A program made the position numbers and the translations under genes. Below the pieces are notes generated by a model. That model had not been told where the DNA came from. It made no database searches and saw only the letters and a list, made by a program, of their open reading frames with translations. From AC-32 sp035473395 (GTDB lineage: Bacteria > Actinomycetota > Thermoleophilia > Gaiellales > Gaiellaceae), in the NCBI GenBank assembly GCA_035473395.1, contig DATIOF010000082.1:1-10966 (forward strand): a stretch of DNA of 10,966 bases, in the 5' to 3' direction. Of this stretch, positions 1 to 6,163 are shown piece after piece (the first letter of the stretch is position 1; every line of letters starts with the position of its first letter).

Positions 1-240
1 GCCGCGGCGAGCGTGCGCGTCGAGGTCGCAGACCAGGGAATCGGCATCGCGCCGGCCGAGCAGGAAGCCGTCTTCGAGAAGTTCTACCGCGGCGACCCGC
101 AGCACCGGGCGGTGCCCGGCGGGACGGGCCTCGGGCTCTACATCTGCCGGGAGCTCGTGCAGCGGATGGGTGGGACGATCGGCGTCCGCTCGCGGCCCGG
201 CGAGGGCTCGACCTTCTGGTTCCAGCTACCGCGAGCGTAA
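1..240 (+). CDS. Sensor histidine kinase, C-terminal ATPase fragment (5' end outside window)
   Basis: The reading frame is open from the first base, so only the last 79 residues are present. They are the back half of a HATPase_c (GHKL) domain, which binds ATP and phosphorylates a histidine in two-component signalling. Visible in order are the G1 box (DQGIGI, fragment residues 11-16), the F box (FEKFYR, 25-30) and the G2 box (GGTGLGL, 40-46). The typical end follows, with MGG, a GEGSTF turn and a final strand FQLP. The dimerisation/phosphoacceptor and sensor regions lie upstream and cannot be seen, so the signal is unknown. No response regulator gene follows; the next genes are unrelated. Family assignment is firm, the exact kinase is not. 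Confidence 0.93.
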   Translation, partial: AAASVRVEVADQGIGIAPAEQEAVFEKFYRGDPQHRAVPGGTGLGLYICRELVQRMGGTIGVRSRPGEGSTFWFQLPRA

Positions 241-277
241 TCCGTCCGACCCCAGGTCGAAGATGCGGACCCGTTGC

Positions 278-283
278 TAGGGT
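278..283 (+). promoter_or_regulatory. Possible -10 element for the fmdB-type gene
   Basis: TAGGGT fits the TAnnnT pattern of actinobacterial sigma-70 -10 boxes. It ends 8 bases before the GTG at 292, which would put the transcript start at or next to the start codon (a leaderless message). No Shine-Dalgarno sequence precedes that GTG. No convincing -35 box is visible. A small inverted repeat (GACCC 268-272 / GGGTC 280-284) overlaps the site. Confidence 0.35.
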
Positions 284-291
284 CTGACACG

Positions 292-504
292 GTGCCGATC
301 TACGAATACGTCTGCATGGAGTGCGAGTCGCACTTCGAGGAGCTCGTCCGGAACGGCGAGGAGCCGGACTGCCCGGACTGCGCCTCCCCGAACGTGCGCA
401 AGCAGTTCTCCGTCTTCGCGACACACGGCGCCGCCGAGCAGCCCAGCTTCGGAGGTCCTTCCGGCGGCGGCTGTTGCGGCGGTTCCTGTGGCTGCGGCCA
501 CTGA
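292..504 (+). CDS. FmdB-family zinc ribbon protein with Cys/Gly-rich tail
   Basis: A 70-residue protein. It opens with MPIYEYVC, the hallmark start of the FmdB/CxxC_CXXC_SSSS regulatory zinc-ribbon family, so I choose the GTG at 292 rather than an upstream in-frame codon. Two CxxC knuckles (C8/C11 and C27/C30) should bind one zinc ion. The C-terminus is a glycine-rich tail with four more cysteines (C61, C62, C66, C68) and a final histidine, which could be a second metal site. Family members are named after a formamidase/acetamidase regulator, but most have no proven function. The gene overlaps the start of the uracil-DNA glycosylase by 17 bases, so the two are probably co-translated. The family is clear; the role is not. 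Confidence 0.85.
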   Translation: MPIYEYVCMECESHFEELVRNGEEPDCPDCASPNVRKQFSVFATHGAAEQPSFGGPSGGGCCGGSCGCGH

Positions 505-1156
505 CCAGCCGCTGAGCGAGCTCGAGGCGTTCGAGCGCCAGGTCGGCGGCTGCACGCGCTGCCGGCTCTCGGAGGGCCGGACGCAGGTCGTCTTCGGCGT
601 CGGTGACCCCCAAGCCGACCTGATGTTCGTCGGCGAGGCGCCGGGCTTCCACGAGGACAAGCAGGGCTACCCGTTCGTCGGCCAGGCCGGGAAGCTGCTC
701 GACAAGCTGCTCGCCGGGATCGGCCTCGCGCGCGAGGACGTCTACATCGCGAACACGGTCAAGTGCCGGCCGCCCGGCAACCGCGATCCGCAGCCCGACG
801 AGAAGCAGGCGTGCGAGCCGTACCTCTTCCGGCAGATCGAGCTGATCCGGCCGAAGGTGATCGCGACGCTCGGCAACCACGCGACGAAGCAGCTGAGCGG
901 CAAGGAGACCGGCATCACCCGCGTGCACGGCCAGCCGCAGCGCCTGAACGTCGGCGCGCTGGCGGTGCTGCTGTACCCGCTCTACCACCCGGCCGCGGCG
1001 CTCTACACACCGGCGATGTTCAAGGTGCTCGAGGAGGACTTCGCCCGGCTGCCCGAGCTGCTCGGCGCTCCGGTGCCCGAGCCAACGCCCGTCGTGCCGC
1101 TGCTCGCGCCGCCTCCCGCGCCCGAGCCGGCAGCGGTCCAGCTCGGCCTCTTCTAG
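488..1156 (+). CDS. Family 4 uracil-DNA glycosylase, [4Fe-4S] type
   Basis: A 222-residue DNA repair enzyme that cuts uracil from DNA after cytosine deamination or dUTP incorporation, starting base excision repair. The four cysteines expected for the [4Fe-4S] cluster are present: CTRC (C22, C25), C93 in KCRPPGNRDP and C109. Motif A is GEAPG at 49-53 followed by E56-D57 and the PFVGQAG loop; motif B is the HPAA at 167-170. The catalytic domain ends near residue 190. A tail of about 25 residues rich in Pro and Ala follows, ending in QLGLF, which resembles a bacterial sliding-clamp-binding peptide. The GTG at 488 overlaps the upstream zinc-ribbon gene by 17 bases; no good ribosome binding site is visible, so translational coupling is likely. 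tsaE follows after 3 bases. Confidence 0.95.
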   Translation: MAAATDQPLSELEAFERQVGGCTRCRLSEGRTQVVFGVGDPQADLMFVGEAPGFHEDKQGYPFVGQAGKLLDKLLAGIGLAREDVYIANTVKCRPPGNRDPQPDEKQACEPYLFRQIELIRPKVIATLGNHATKQLSGKETGITRVHGQPQRLNVGALAVLLYPLYHPAAALYTPAMFKVLEEDFARLPELLGAPVPEPTPVVPLLAPPPAPEPAAVQLGLF

Positions 1157-1159
1157 GCC

Positions 1160-1621
1160 ATGGAGTTGATCTCCGCCTCGCCGGCGGAGACGGAGGCGGT
1201 CGCCGTGTCGCTCGCGCGCGAGCTGCGGGCCGGCGACGTGATCACCGTCTCGGGCGAGCTCGGCAGCGGCAAGACGACCTTCGTCCGCGGCGCCTGCCGC
1301 GCCCTCGGTGTCACGGTGCCGGTGACGAGCCCGACGTTCACGATCGGGCACCGCTACCCGGCCGAGCCGGTGGACGTCTCGCACCTCGACCTGTACCGCT
1401 TCCAGGGCTTCTCCGCGGCGGAGTGGGGCGACCTCGAGCCTTACTTCCAGGACGCAATCTGCTTCGTCGAGTGGCCTGAGGCAGCGGCCGGAGCCCTCCC
1501 GCCGGTGCGTGTGGAGGTACGTTTGTCGCATATGGATCGCGCTCACAGGCTGATCGCGCTGGCCAGTCCGGAACCCTCCCTGCTCGACCGCTTGCCCGGG
1601 GGTGCTGACACTCGCGTTTGA
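1160..1621 (+). CDS. tsaE: TsaE, ATPase of the tRNA t6A modification system
   Basis: A 153-residue P-loop protein. In bacteria TsaE binds the TsaB-TsaD complex and its ATPase activity is needed for multiple turnover when threonylcarbamoyl is placed on A37 of ANN-decoding tRNAs. The Walker A motif GELGSGKTT is at residues 32-40. The family motif TSPTF (56-60), HLDLYR (75-80) and FVEWPE (102-107) follow in the usual order. Length is normal for the family. The start is the ATG 3 bases after the glycosylase stop, and the MELISASPAET opening aligns with family N-termini. The gene overlaps tsaB by 20 bases, as expected for partners made together. Confidence 0.96.
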   Translation: MELISASPAETEAVAVSLARELRAGDVITVSGELGSGKTTFVRGACRALGVTVPVTSPTFTIGHRYPAEPVDVSHLDLYRFQGFSAAEWGDLEPYFQDAICFVEWPEAAAGALPPVRVEVRLSHMDRAHRLIALASPEPSLLDRLPGGADTRV

Positions 1622-2186
1622 CACCGCGACGAGCGCGGCGACTGCGGCGCTCGTCCGGGACGGGGAGGTGCTGGGAGAACGAGTCTCCCGGGCGGTCGCC
1701 GTGCTCGCAGACGCCGACGAGCTGCTGCGCGAGAGCGGCCTTGAGCGCACCGAGCTGACCGGGCTCGTCGTCGGCACCGGGCCGGGAAGCTTCACCGGGC
1801 TGCGGCTGGGCCTGGCGACGGCGCGCGGGCTCGCGCTGGCGCTCGAGCTGCCGGTCGCCGGGGTCTCCACCCTCGACGCTCTCGCCGGGGGCGCTCCCGG
1901 CGCGCTGCCGGTCGTCGACGGCGGCAGGCGTGAGGTCTTCGCGCTGGTGGACGGCGAGCCGGCGGTGTGCGCGCCGCAGGACGTGCGCGCTGCGTTGTGC
2001 GTCGGTGACGGCGCCGTCCGCTACCGGTCGGTGCTGGAGGCCAACGGCGCCGAGGTGCCGCCCGACGACGACGAGCGGCATCTGCCGCGCGCGCGCTTCC
2101 ACGCCCAGCTCGCTCGCGAGTTCGGCCCCGCCGACGCGATCGAGCCGCTCTACCTGCGCCTCCCGGACGCGGAGCGCTCGGCATGA
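1602..2186 (+). CDS. tsaB: TsaB, non-catalytic partner of TsaD in t6A synthesis
   Basis: A 194-residue ASKHA-fold protein that pairs with TsaD to form the core of the threonylcarbamoyl transferase. The N-terminus LTLAFDTATSAATAAL is the family's first strand, which fixes the GTG at 1602 as start. The strongest signature is GTGPGSFTGLRLGLATARGL near residues 58-77, followed by VAGVSTLDAL. It is slightly shorter than many homologues, mainly in the C-terminal half. The His-Ser usually found before the helix leading to the GPGSFTG motif is replaced by RAVAVLADADELL. TsaB is not itself catalytic, so this need not impair function. It overlaps tsaE by 20 bases and rimI by ATGA. Confidence 0.94.
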   Translation: MLTLAFDTATSAATAALVRDGEVLGERVSRAVAVLADADELLRESGLERTELTGLVVGTGPGSFTGLRLGLATARGLALALELPVAGVSTLDALAGGAPGALPVVDGGRREVFALVDGEPAVCAPQDVRAALCVGDGAVRYRSVLEANGAEVPPDDDERHLPRARFHAQLAREFGPADAIEPLYLRLPDAERSA

Positions 2187-2656
2187 GCGAGGTCGAGCTC
2201 CGCCGCCTCGAGCTGCGCGACCTGAACGCGATCGAGGAGATCGAGCGCAGCGCTTACCCGACGCCGTGGTCGCGCTCGATGTTCGCGAGCGAGCTTGCCA
2301 AGCCGTCCTCCCTCTGCCTCGGCGCGTTCGACCCGGGCACGGACCGGCTGATCGGCTACCTGATCATCTCCCGCTACGTCGACGCCTGGCACGTGATGAA
2401 CGTCGCCGTCGACCCGGCCCATCGCCGCCAGGGCATCGCCTCGTTGTTGCTGAACCGGCTCTTCGAGCTGACCTCCGGCCGCTCGCGCCGCGGCTACACG
2501 CTCGAGGTGCGGGTCTCGAACGCGGGCGCGATCAAGCTCTACGAGGAGCTCGGCTTCCGCCCGCGCGGCGTGCGGCGCGGCTACTACACAGACAACCGCG
2601 AGGACGCCTTGATCATGTGGAAGGACCCGGTCTCCGAGCCGGCGACGCACTCCTGA
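2183..2656 (+). CDS. rimI: RimI-type GNAT N-acetyltransferase
   Basis: A 157-residue acetyl-CoA-dependent acetyltransferase. RimI acetylates the N-terminus of ribosomal protein S18 in enterobacteria; actinobacterial homologues can be less selective N-terminal acetyltransferases. The YPTPWS stretch (25-30) resembles the RimI substrate loop. GNAT motif A is seen as VAVDPAHRRQGIA (74-86), with the RRQGIA pyrophosphate loop. E108 in LEVR and Y120 in KLYEELGF sit where RimI has its catalytic acid and base. The ATG overlaps the tsaB stop as ATGA, with GGAG 8 bases upstream (2171-2174). A gene between tsaB and tsaD is a classic place for rimI, and in some bacteria it is fused to one of them. Substrate here is inferred. 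Confidence 0.92.
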   Translation: MSEVELRRLELRDLNAIEEIERSAYPTPWSRSMFASELAKPSSLCLGAFDPGTDRLIGYLIISRYVDAWHVMNVAVDPAHRRQGIASLLLNRLFELTSGRSRRGYTLEVRVSNAGAIKLYEELGFRPRGVRRGYYTDNREDALIMWKDPVSEPATHS

Positions 2657-3606
2657 TCCTCGCGCTGGAGACCTCGTGCGACGAGACGGCCGCGGCGTTG
2701 CTCGAAGGCGGCAGCATCGTCAGCAACGTCGTCGCCTCGCAGGCGGACCTGCACGCGCGCTTTGGCGGGGTCGTGCCCGAGGTCGCCTCCCGCCGGCACC
2801 TCGAGTTGGTCATGCCTGTGATCGAGGAGGCCCTGGGTGAGCACTCGCTCGACGACGTGGACACAATCGCGGTGACCCAGGGCCCGGGCCTGATCGGCGC
2901 GCTGCTCGTCGGGCTCTCGGCGGCGAAGGCGCTCGCCTGGGGGCGTGGCCTTCCGCTCGTGCCGGTCAACCACCTGCACGGCCACGTCGCCTCGCTCTAC
3001 CTCGAGCCCGAGCCGCTCGAGCCGCCGTTTCTCTGCCTGCTCACAAGCGGCGGCCACACGCTGCTCGTCGACGTGCCCGAGCACGGCGCCTTCAACGTGC
3101 TCGGGACGACCCTCGACGACGCGGCGGGCGAGGCGTTCGACAAGGGCGCCCGGCTGCTCGGGCTCGGTTATCCCGGCGGGGCCGAGATCGACCGGCTCGC
3201 GCGCGAGGGGAATTCCGAGGCGTTCGACTTCCCGGTCGCGCGGGTCCCCGGCCTGGACTTCTCGTTCTCCGGGGTGAAGACCGCGCTGCTCTACGAGGTG
3301 CGCGGGCTCGGCGACCAGGCCGAGCCGCGGCGGGCCGATCTCGCGGCCAGCTACCAGCGGGCGATCGTGCGCGCGCTCGTCGCACGAACACTGCAGGCCG
3401 CCGAGCAGACCGGGGCCGAGCGGGTCGCCGTGGTCGGCGGTGTCGCTGCCAACTCCGAGCTCCGCTCGGCGCTTCCCGATGCGACCGCACCGCCGCTCGC
3501 GCTCTGCACCGACAACGCCGCGATGATCGCCTCGGCCGCTCGCTACGGCGAGGCGATCCCGCCGCCCGGTTATCTTGCGTTGGATGCTTACGCGTCGGCT
3601 CTCTGA
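2617..3606 (+). CDS. tsaD: TsaD, tRNA N6-adenosine threonylcarbamoyltransferase
   Basis: The catalytic subunit that transfers the threonylcarbamoyl group from its AMP ester to A37 of tRNA. The frame given starts at a GTG (329 residues, 40-base overlap with rimI). Family alignment, however, points to a start at the CTG at 2653, giving MILALETSCDET and 317 residues. In the long form the motifs are ETSCDET (18-24), the metal-binding HLHGH (H119, H123), TSGGHT (143-148), GGVAAN (274-279) and the DN pair with the third metal ligand D300. All catalytic landmarks are intact. No strong Shine-Dalgarno fits either start; GAGGA at 2600-2604 lies 12 bases from the GTG. The 3' end overlaps the protease gene by 23 bases. 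Function is certain, the start is not. Confidence 0.96.
   Translation: MEGPGLRAGDALLILALETSCDETAAALLEGGSIVSNVVASQADLHARFGGVVPEVASRRHLELVMPVIEEALGEHSLDDVDTIAVTQGPGLIGALLVGLSAAKALAWGRGLPLVPVNHLHGHVASLYLEPEPLEPPFLCLLTSGGHTLLVDVPEHGAFNVLGTTLDDAAGEAFDKGARLLGLGYPGGAEIDRLAREGNSEAFDFPVARVPGLDFSFSGVKTALLYEVRGLGDQAEPRRADLAASYQRAIVRALVARTLQAAEQTGAERVAVVGGVAANSELRSALPDATAPPLALCTDNAAMIASAARYGEAIPPPGYLALDAYASAL
3571..3576 (+). promoter_or_regulatory. Possible -10 element for the S8 protease gene, inside the tsaD 3' end
   Basis: TATCTT fits TAnnnT and ends 7 bases before the ATG at 3584, so a transcript from it would begin almost at the start codon. The ATG has no Shine-Dalgarno sequence. It may allow the protease to be expressed separately from the t6A genes. 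No -35 box is convincing and the site lies in coding sequence, so chance is a real alternative. Confidence 0.25.
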
Positions 3607-6121
3607 GGTCGCGCTCGCGATCCTCGCGCTCGCCGCGACGGGTCTCGTCGTCGGCTTCGGCGTGAGCGACACCAGGCAGCGCACGCTCGCCTCCGAAGCG
3701 TCGTCCTGGCGCGGGCTCGTCGGCGGCGGGCACGCGCAGGTCGACGTGGGCCAGCGCGAACTGGTCGTGCTGCGCGCGCCATCGATGGCGCAGCGGGTCG
3801 CGATGAACGGTGGCGTCGCCACCGAGCGCAAGGAGCGGACGTGGACCCGGATCGCCCTGGCCGCGCAACGCCAGCTGCTCTCGGAGCTGAGCACGCGCGG
3901 GATCCGGCCGCGGGTCCAGTTCAGCTACTCGCGCGTGCTGAACGGCTTCTCGGCACCGCTCGACGCGCGCGCGGTCGCGGTGCTCGAGCGCCGGCCCGAG
4001 GTAGCCGGCGTCTACCCGGTGCGGGCGGCTTACCCGGCGTCCGTTTCCTCGACCTTGCTCGGCGGGAAGGGCGTGGCGCGCGGGGCGAGCAGCCTGCCGG
4101 CGTTGCGAATCCCCGGTTACGACGGGCGCGGCGTGACGATCGCCCTGCTCGACACAGGCGTCGACCGCGCGCACCCATACCTGAGCGGCCGCATCCTGCC
4201 GGGGATCGACGTTGTCGGCGGCGACCCCGACACGAGCGCCTTGCGCGACCCGACCGGGTCGAGCCGGCTCGAACGGCACGGCACCGAGATGGCCGGGATC
4301 CTCGTCGGCGCGGGCGGCCCGGGCGGGGTGAGCGGGATCGCGCCGGGCGCCTCGGTGCTGCCGATCCGTGTCGCCGGCTGGCAGCCGGACGTCACGGGCG
4401 GCTCGGCCGTCTACGCGCGCACCGACCAGCTGATCGCAGGCCTCGAGAGCGCGGTCGACCCGAATCTCGACGGCGATGCCCACGACGCGGCGCGGATCGC
4501 CCTGATCGGCGAGGCGGTCCCGTATGCCGCCTTCACCGACTCGCCTGAGGCGCGCGCGATCCAGGGCGCGCTGCAGCTCGACACGCTCGTGGTCGCGCCC
4601 GCCGGCAACGACGGGCCTGCGGGACCGGCCTTCGGGAGCATCTCCAGCCCCGGAGGCGCGCCTGCCGCCCTGACCGTCGGTGCCGCCGACCTCCGCGCCG
4701 ACGCCGAGGAGGTGCCCGTCGCGGTTCGCGTCGGGCTCGACCTCGTGCTCGACCGCCCGCTGCCGCTCGCCGGCGCCGTCGTCTCCGACCGTCCGCTGGA
4801 GCGAGAGCTGGCAGCACCGCGAGCCGGCGGGCCGAGCCTGCGTGCCTTCTTCGACAGCCATGGCCGGAGCCTGGTCGCCAACCGCGCCGCGCTCGTCGAC
4901 GGCGGTCCCGACCCGCAGCTCGCGATCGAGTACGCCGCTCGCGCGGGAGCGACCGCAGTGGTCGTGTACGGGACCCAGCTTCCGGCCGGCGGGCTCGGCG
5001 TCGACGAGGCGGTGAACATCCCGGTCGTCAGCGTGCCGCTGCGGGTCGCGCAGGCCGCGCTCGACTCGCTGCACGCGCACCAGCATCCGGCCATCTCGAT
5101 CGGCCTGCCGCGCGTCGTGGGCAACGCGAGCGACGGCGGCATCGCGCCGTTCTCCTCGCGTGGCCTCGCCTACGACGGCCGCGTTAAGCCCGATCTGGCC
5201 GCACCGGGCGTCGCACTCACGACCTCCGAGCCTGGCGCCAACGACGACGGGACTCCGAGCTACGGCACGGTCAACGGCTCGAGCCCCGCGGCCGCCGTCG
5301 CGGCCGGCGGCGCCGCCGTGCTCGCGCAGGTGCGGCCCGGGCTACGGGCGGTCGACCTGCGGAGCCTGCTGACCGGCAAAGCGCACGCGATCCCCGGCGA
5401 GAGCGTCACCGCCCAGGGCGCCGGGCTCGTCGACCTGGGCCAGAGCGTCGCAGGCGAGATCACCGCCGACCCGGTGTCGCTCGCGTTCGGCCATGCCGAG
5501 GGCGACGGCTGGCACGCTTCGCAGCGGCTCGTCGTCCGCAACGTCTCGACGCGGACCCTGCTCGTGCGCGTTCGCAGCTCGGGCAGCGGCGGCCTCCAGA
5601 TCCAGTCGAAGCCGCGCTGGGTACGGCTGAAGCCGGGCGGCCACGCGCCCCTGGTGCTGAGCGCAAGGCTTCAGGGCGCGCCCCCCGACGGCGGCTCGGC
5701 CGAGGGCGCGGTGCTGCTCGTCGCCCGCGGCGCCGGCCCGCTGAAGATCCCGTGGGCGATCACCTTCGGGCCGCAGCGGCAGGACCTGATCTCGGCCGTC
5801 GCGCTCTCGTCCAGCTCGTTCAAGCTCGCAGACAACACTCCGGCGGTGCTCTCGCTGCAGGCCGGGGTCGTCGTCCCGAGCGCGGCCGGCTCCGAGATCC
5901 ATCCTGTTGAGCGGCTAGATGTCGAGCTCTGGCGCGGAGGCGAGCGGCTCGGACTGCTCGCACGCCTGCGCGACCTGACCGGCAGCGTCAAGATCGGCCT
6001 CACCGGACGCGACCCGGACGGCGCTCCGCTCGACCCCGGCCGCTACCGCGTGCGCATGGTCGCGATCCCGACGAGCAAGGCCCCGCCGACCGTGCGGACG
6101 ATCGCATTTCGCATTAAGTAA
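3584..6121 (+). CDS. Exported subtilisin-like (S8) serine protease with propeptide and PA-type insert
   Basis: An 845-residue protein starting at ATG 3584; TTG 3575 would add only three residues. Residues 5-28 form a hydrophobic export signal or anchor after MLTRR. About 100-150 resembles an I9 propeptide (VLNGFSAPLD, then VAGVYPVRAAYP). The catalytic triad is intact: D190 in LLDTGVD, H232 in RHGTEMAG and S567 in NGSSPAAA, with oxyanion N342 in APAGNDGP. A PA-like insert (about 385-495, with VANRAALVDGG and ARAGATAVVVYG) lies between N342 and the serine. Residues from about 625 look like two beta-sandwich domains. There is no cysteine in the whole protein, fitting life outside the cytoplasm. 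It overlaps tsaD by 23 bases. The substrate is unknown; maturation, nutrition or surface-protein turnover are all possible. Confidence 0.92.
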   Translation: MLTRRLSEVALAILALAATGLVVGFGVSDTRQRTLASEASSWRGLVGGGHAQVDVGQRELVVLRAPSMAQRVAMNGGVATERKERTWTRIALAAQRQLLSELSTRGIRPRVQFSYSRVLNGFSAPLDARAVAVLERRPEVAGVYPVRAAYPASVSSTLLGGKGVARGASSLPALRIPGYDGRGVTIALLDTGVDRAHPYLSGRILPGIDVVGGDPDTSALRDPTGSSRLERHGTEMAGILVGAGGPGGVSGIAPGASVLPIRVAGWQPDVTGGSAVYARTDQLIAGLESAVDPNLDGDAHDAARIALIGEAVPYAAFTDSPEARAIQGALQLDTLVVAPAGNDGPAGPAFGSISSPGGAPAALTVGAADLRADAEEVPVAVRVGLDLVLDRPLPLAGAVVSDRPLERELAAPRAGGPSLRAFFDSHGRSLVANRAALVDGGPDPQLAIEYAARAGATAVVVYGTQLPAGGLGVDEAVNIPVVSVPLRVAQAALDSLHAHQHPAISIGLPRVVGNASDGGIAPFSSRGLAYDGRVKPDLAAPGVALTTSEPGANDDGTPSYGTVNGSSPAAAVAAGGAAVLAQVRPGLRAVDLRSLLTGKAHAIPGESVTAQGAGLVDLGQSVAGEITADPVSLAFGHAEGDGWHASQRLVVRNVSTRTLLVRVRSSGSGGLQIQSKPRWVRLKPGGHAPLVLSARLQGAPPDGGSAEGAVLLVARGAGPLKIPWAITFGPQRQDLISAVALSSSSFKLADNTPAVLSLQAGVVVPSAAGSEIHPVERLDVELWRGGERLGLLARLRDLTGSVKIGLTGRDPDGAPLDPGRYRVRMVAIPTSKAPPTVRTIAFRIK

Positions 6122-6127
6122 GAGTCC

Positions 6128-6133
6128 TATACT
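6128..6133 (+). promoter_or_regulatory. Probable -10 element for gdhA
   Basis: TATACT matches the sigma-70 -10 consensus at five of six positions and lies in an AT-richer dip (about 6105-6135) that stands out from the surrounding GC-rich DNA. It would give a leader of about 25 bases before the GTG at 6164. The -35 region is not obvious. Confidence 0.55.
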
Positions 6134-6149
6134 CAGCGCGTTTCCCTCC

Positions 6150-6155
6150 AAGGAG
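6150..6155 (+). promoter_or_regulatory. Strong Shine-Dalgarno sequence for gdhA
   Basis: AAGGAG lies 8 bases before the GTG at 6164. It is the best ribosome binding site in the window and fixes that GTG as the start. It suggests high or independent expression of glutamate dehydrogenase. Confidence 0.8.
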
Positions 6156-6163
6156 CGGCCCAA

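Noticed and set aside
268..284. Inverted repeat GACCC / GGGTC after the histidine kinase gene, considered as a terminator
   Set aside because: The stem is five pairs (six with a G-T pair) without a T-run, and it overlaps a better -10-like candidate for the next gene.
1930..2616. N-terminal extension of the tsaD frame by more than 200 codons
   Set aside because: The frame is open upstream but overlaps tsaB and rimI completely, and its translation is Arg/Pro-rich without conserved motifs. The TsaD family starts near 2653.
3092..5086. Long open frame of 664 codons on the minus strand
   Set aside because: It lies fully antisense to tsaD and the S8 protease, whose motifs are intact. The translation is Arg/Ala/Asp-rich without any family motif, as expected for the shadow of a high-GC gene.
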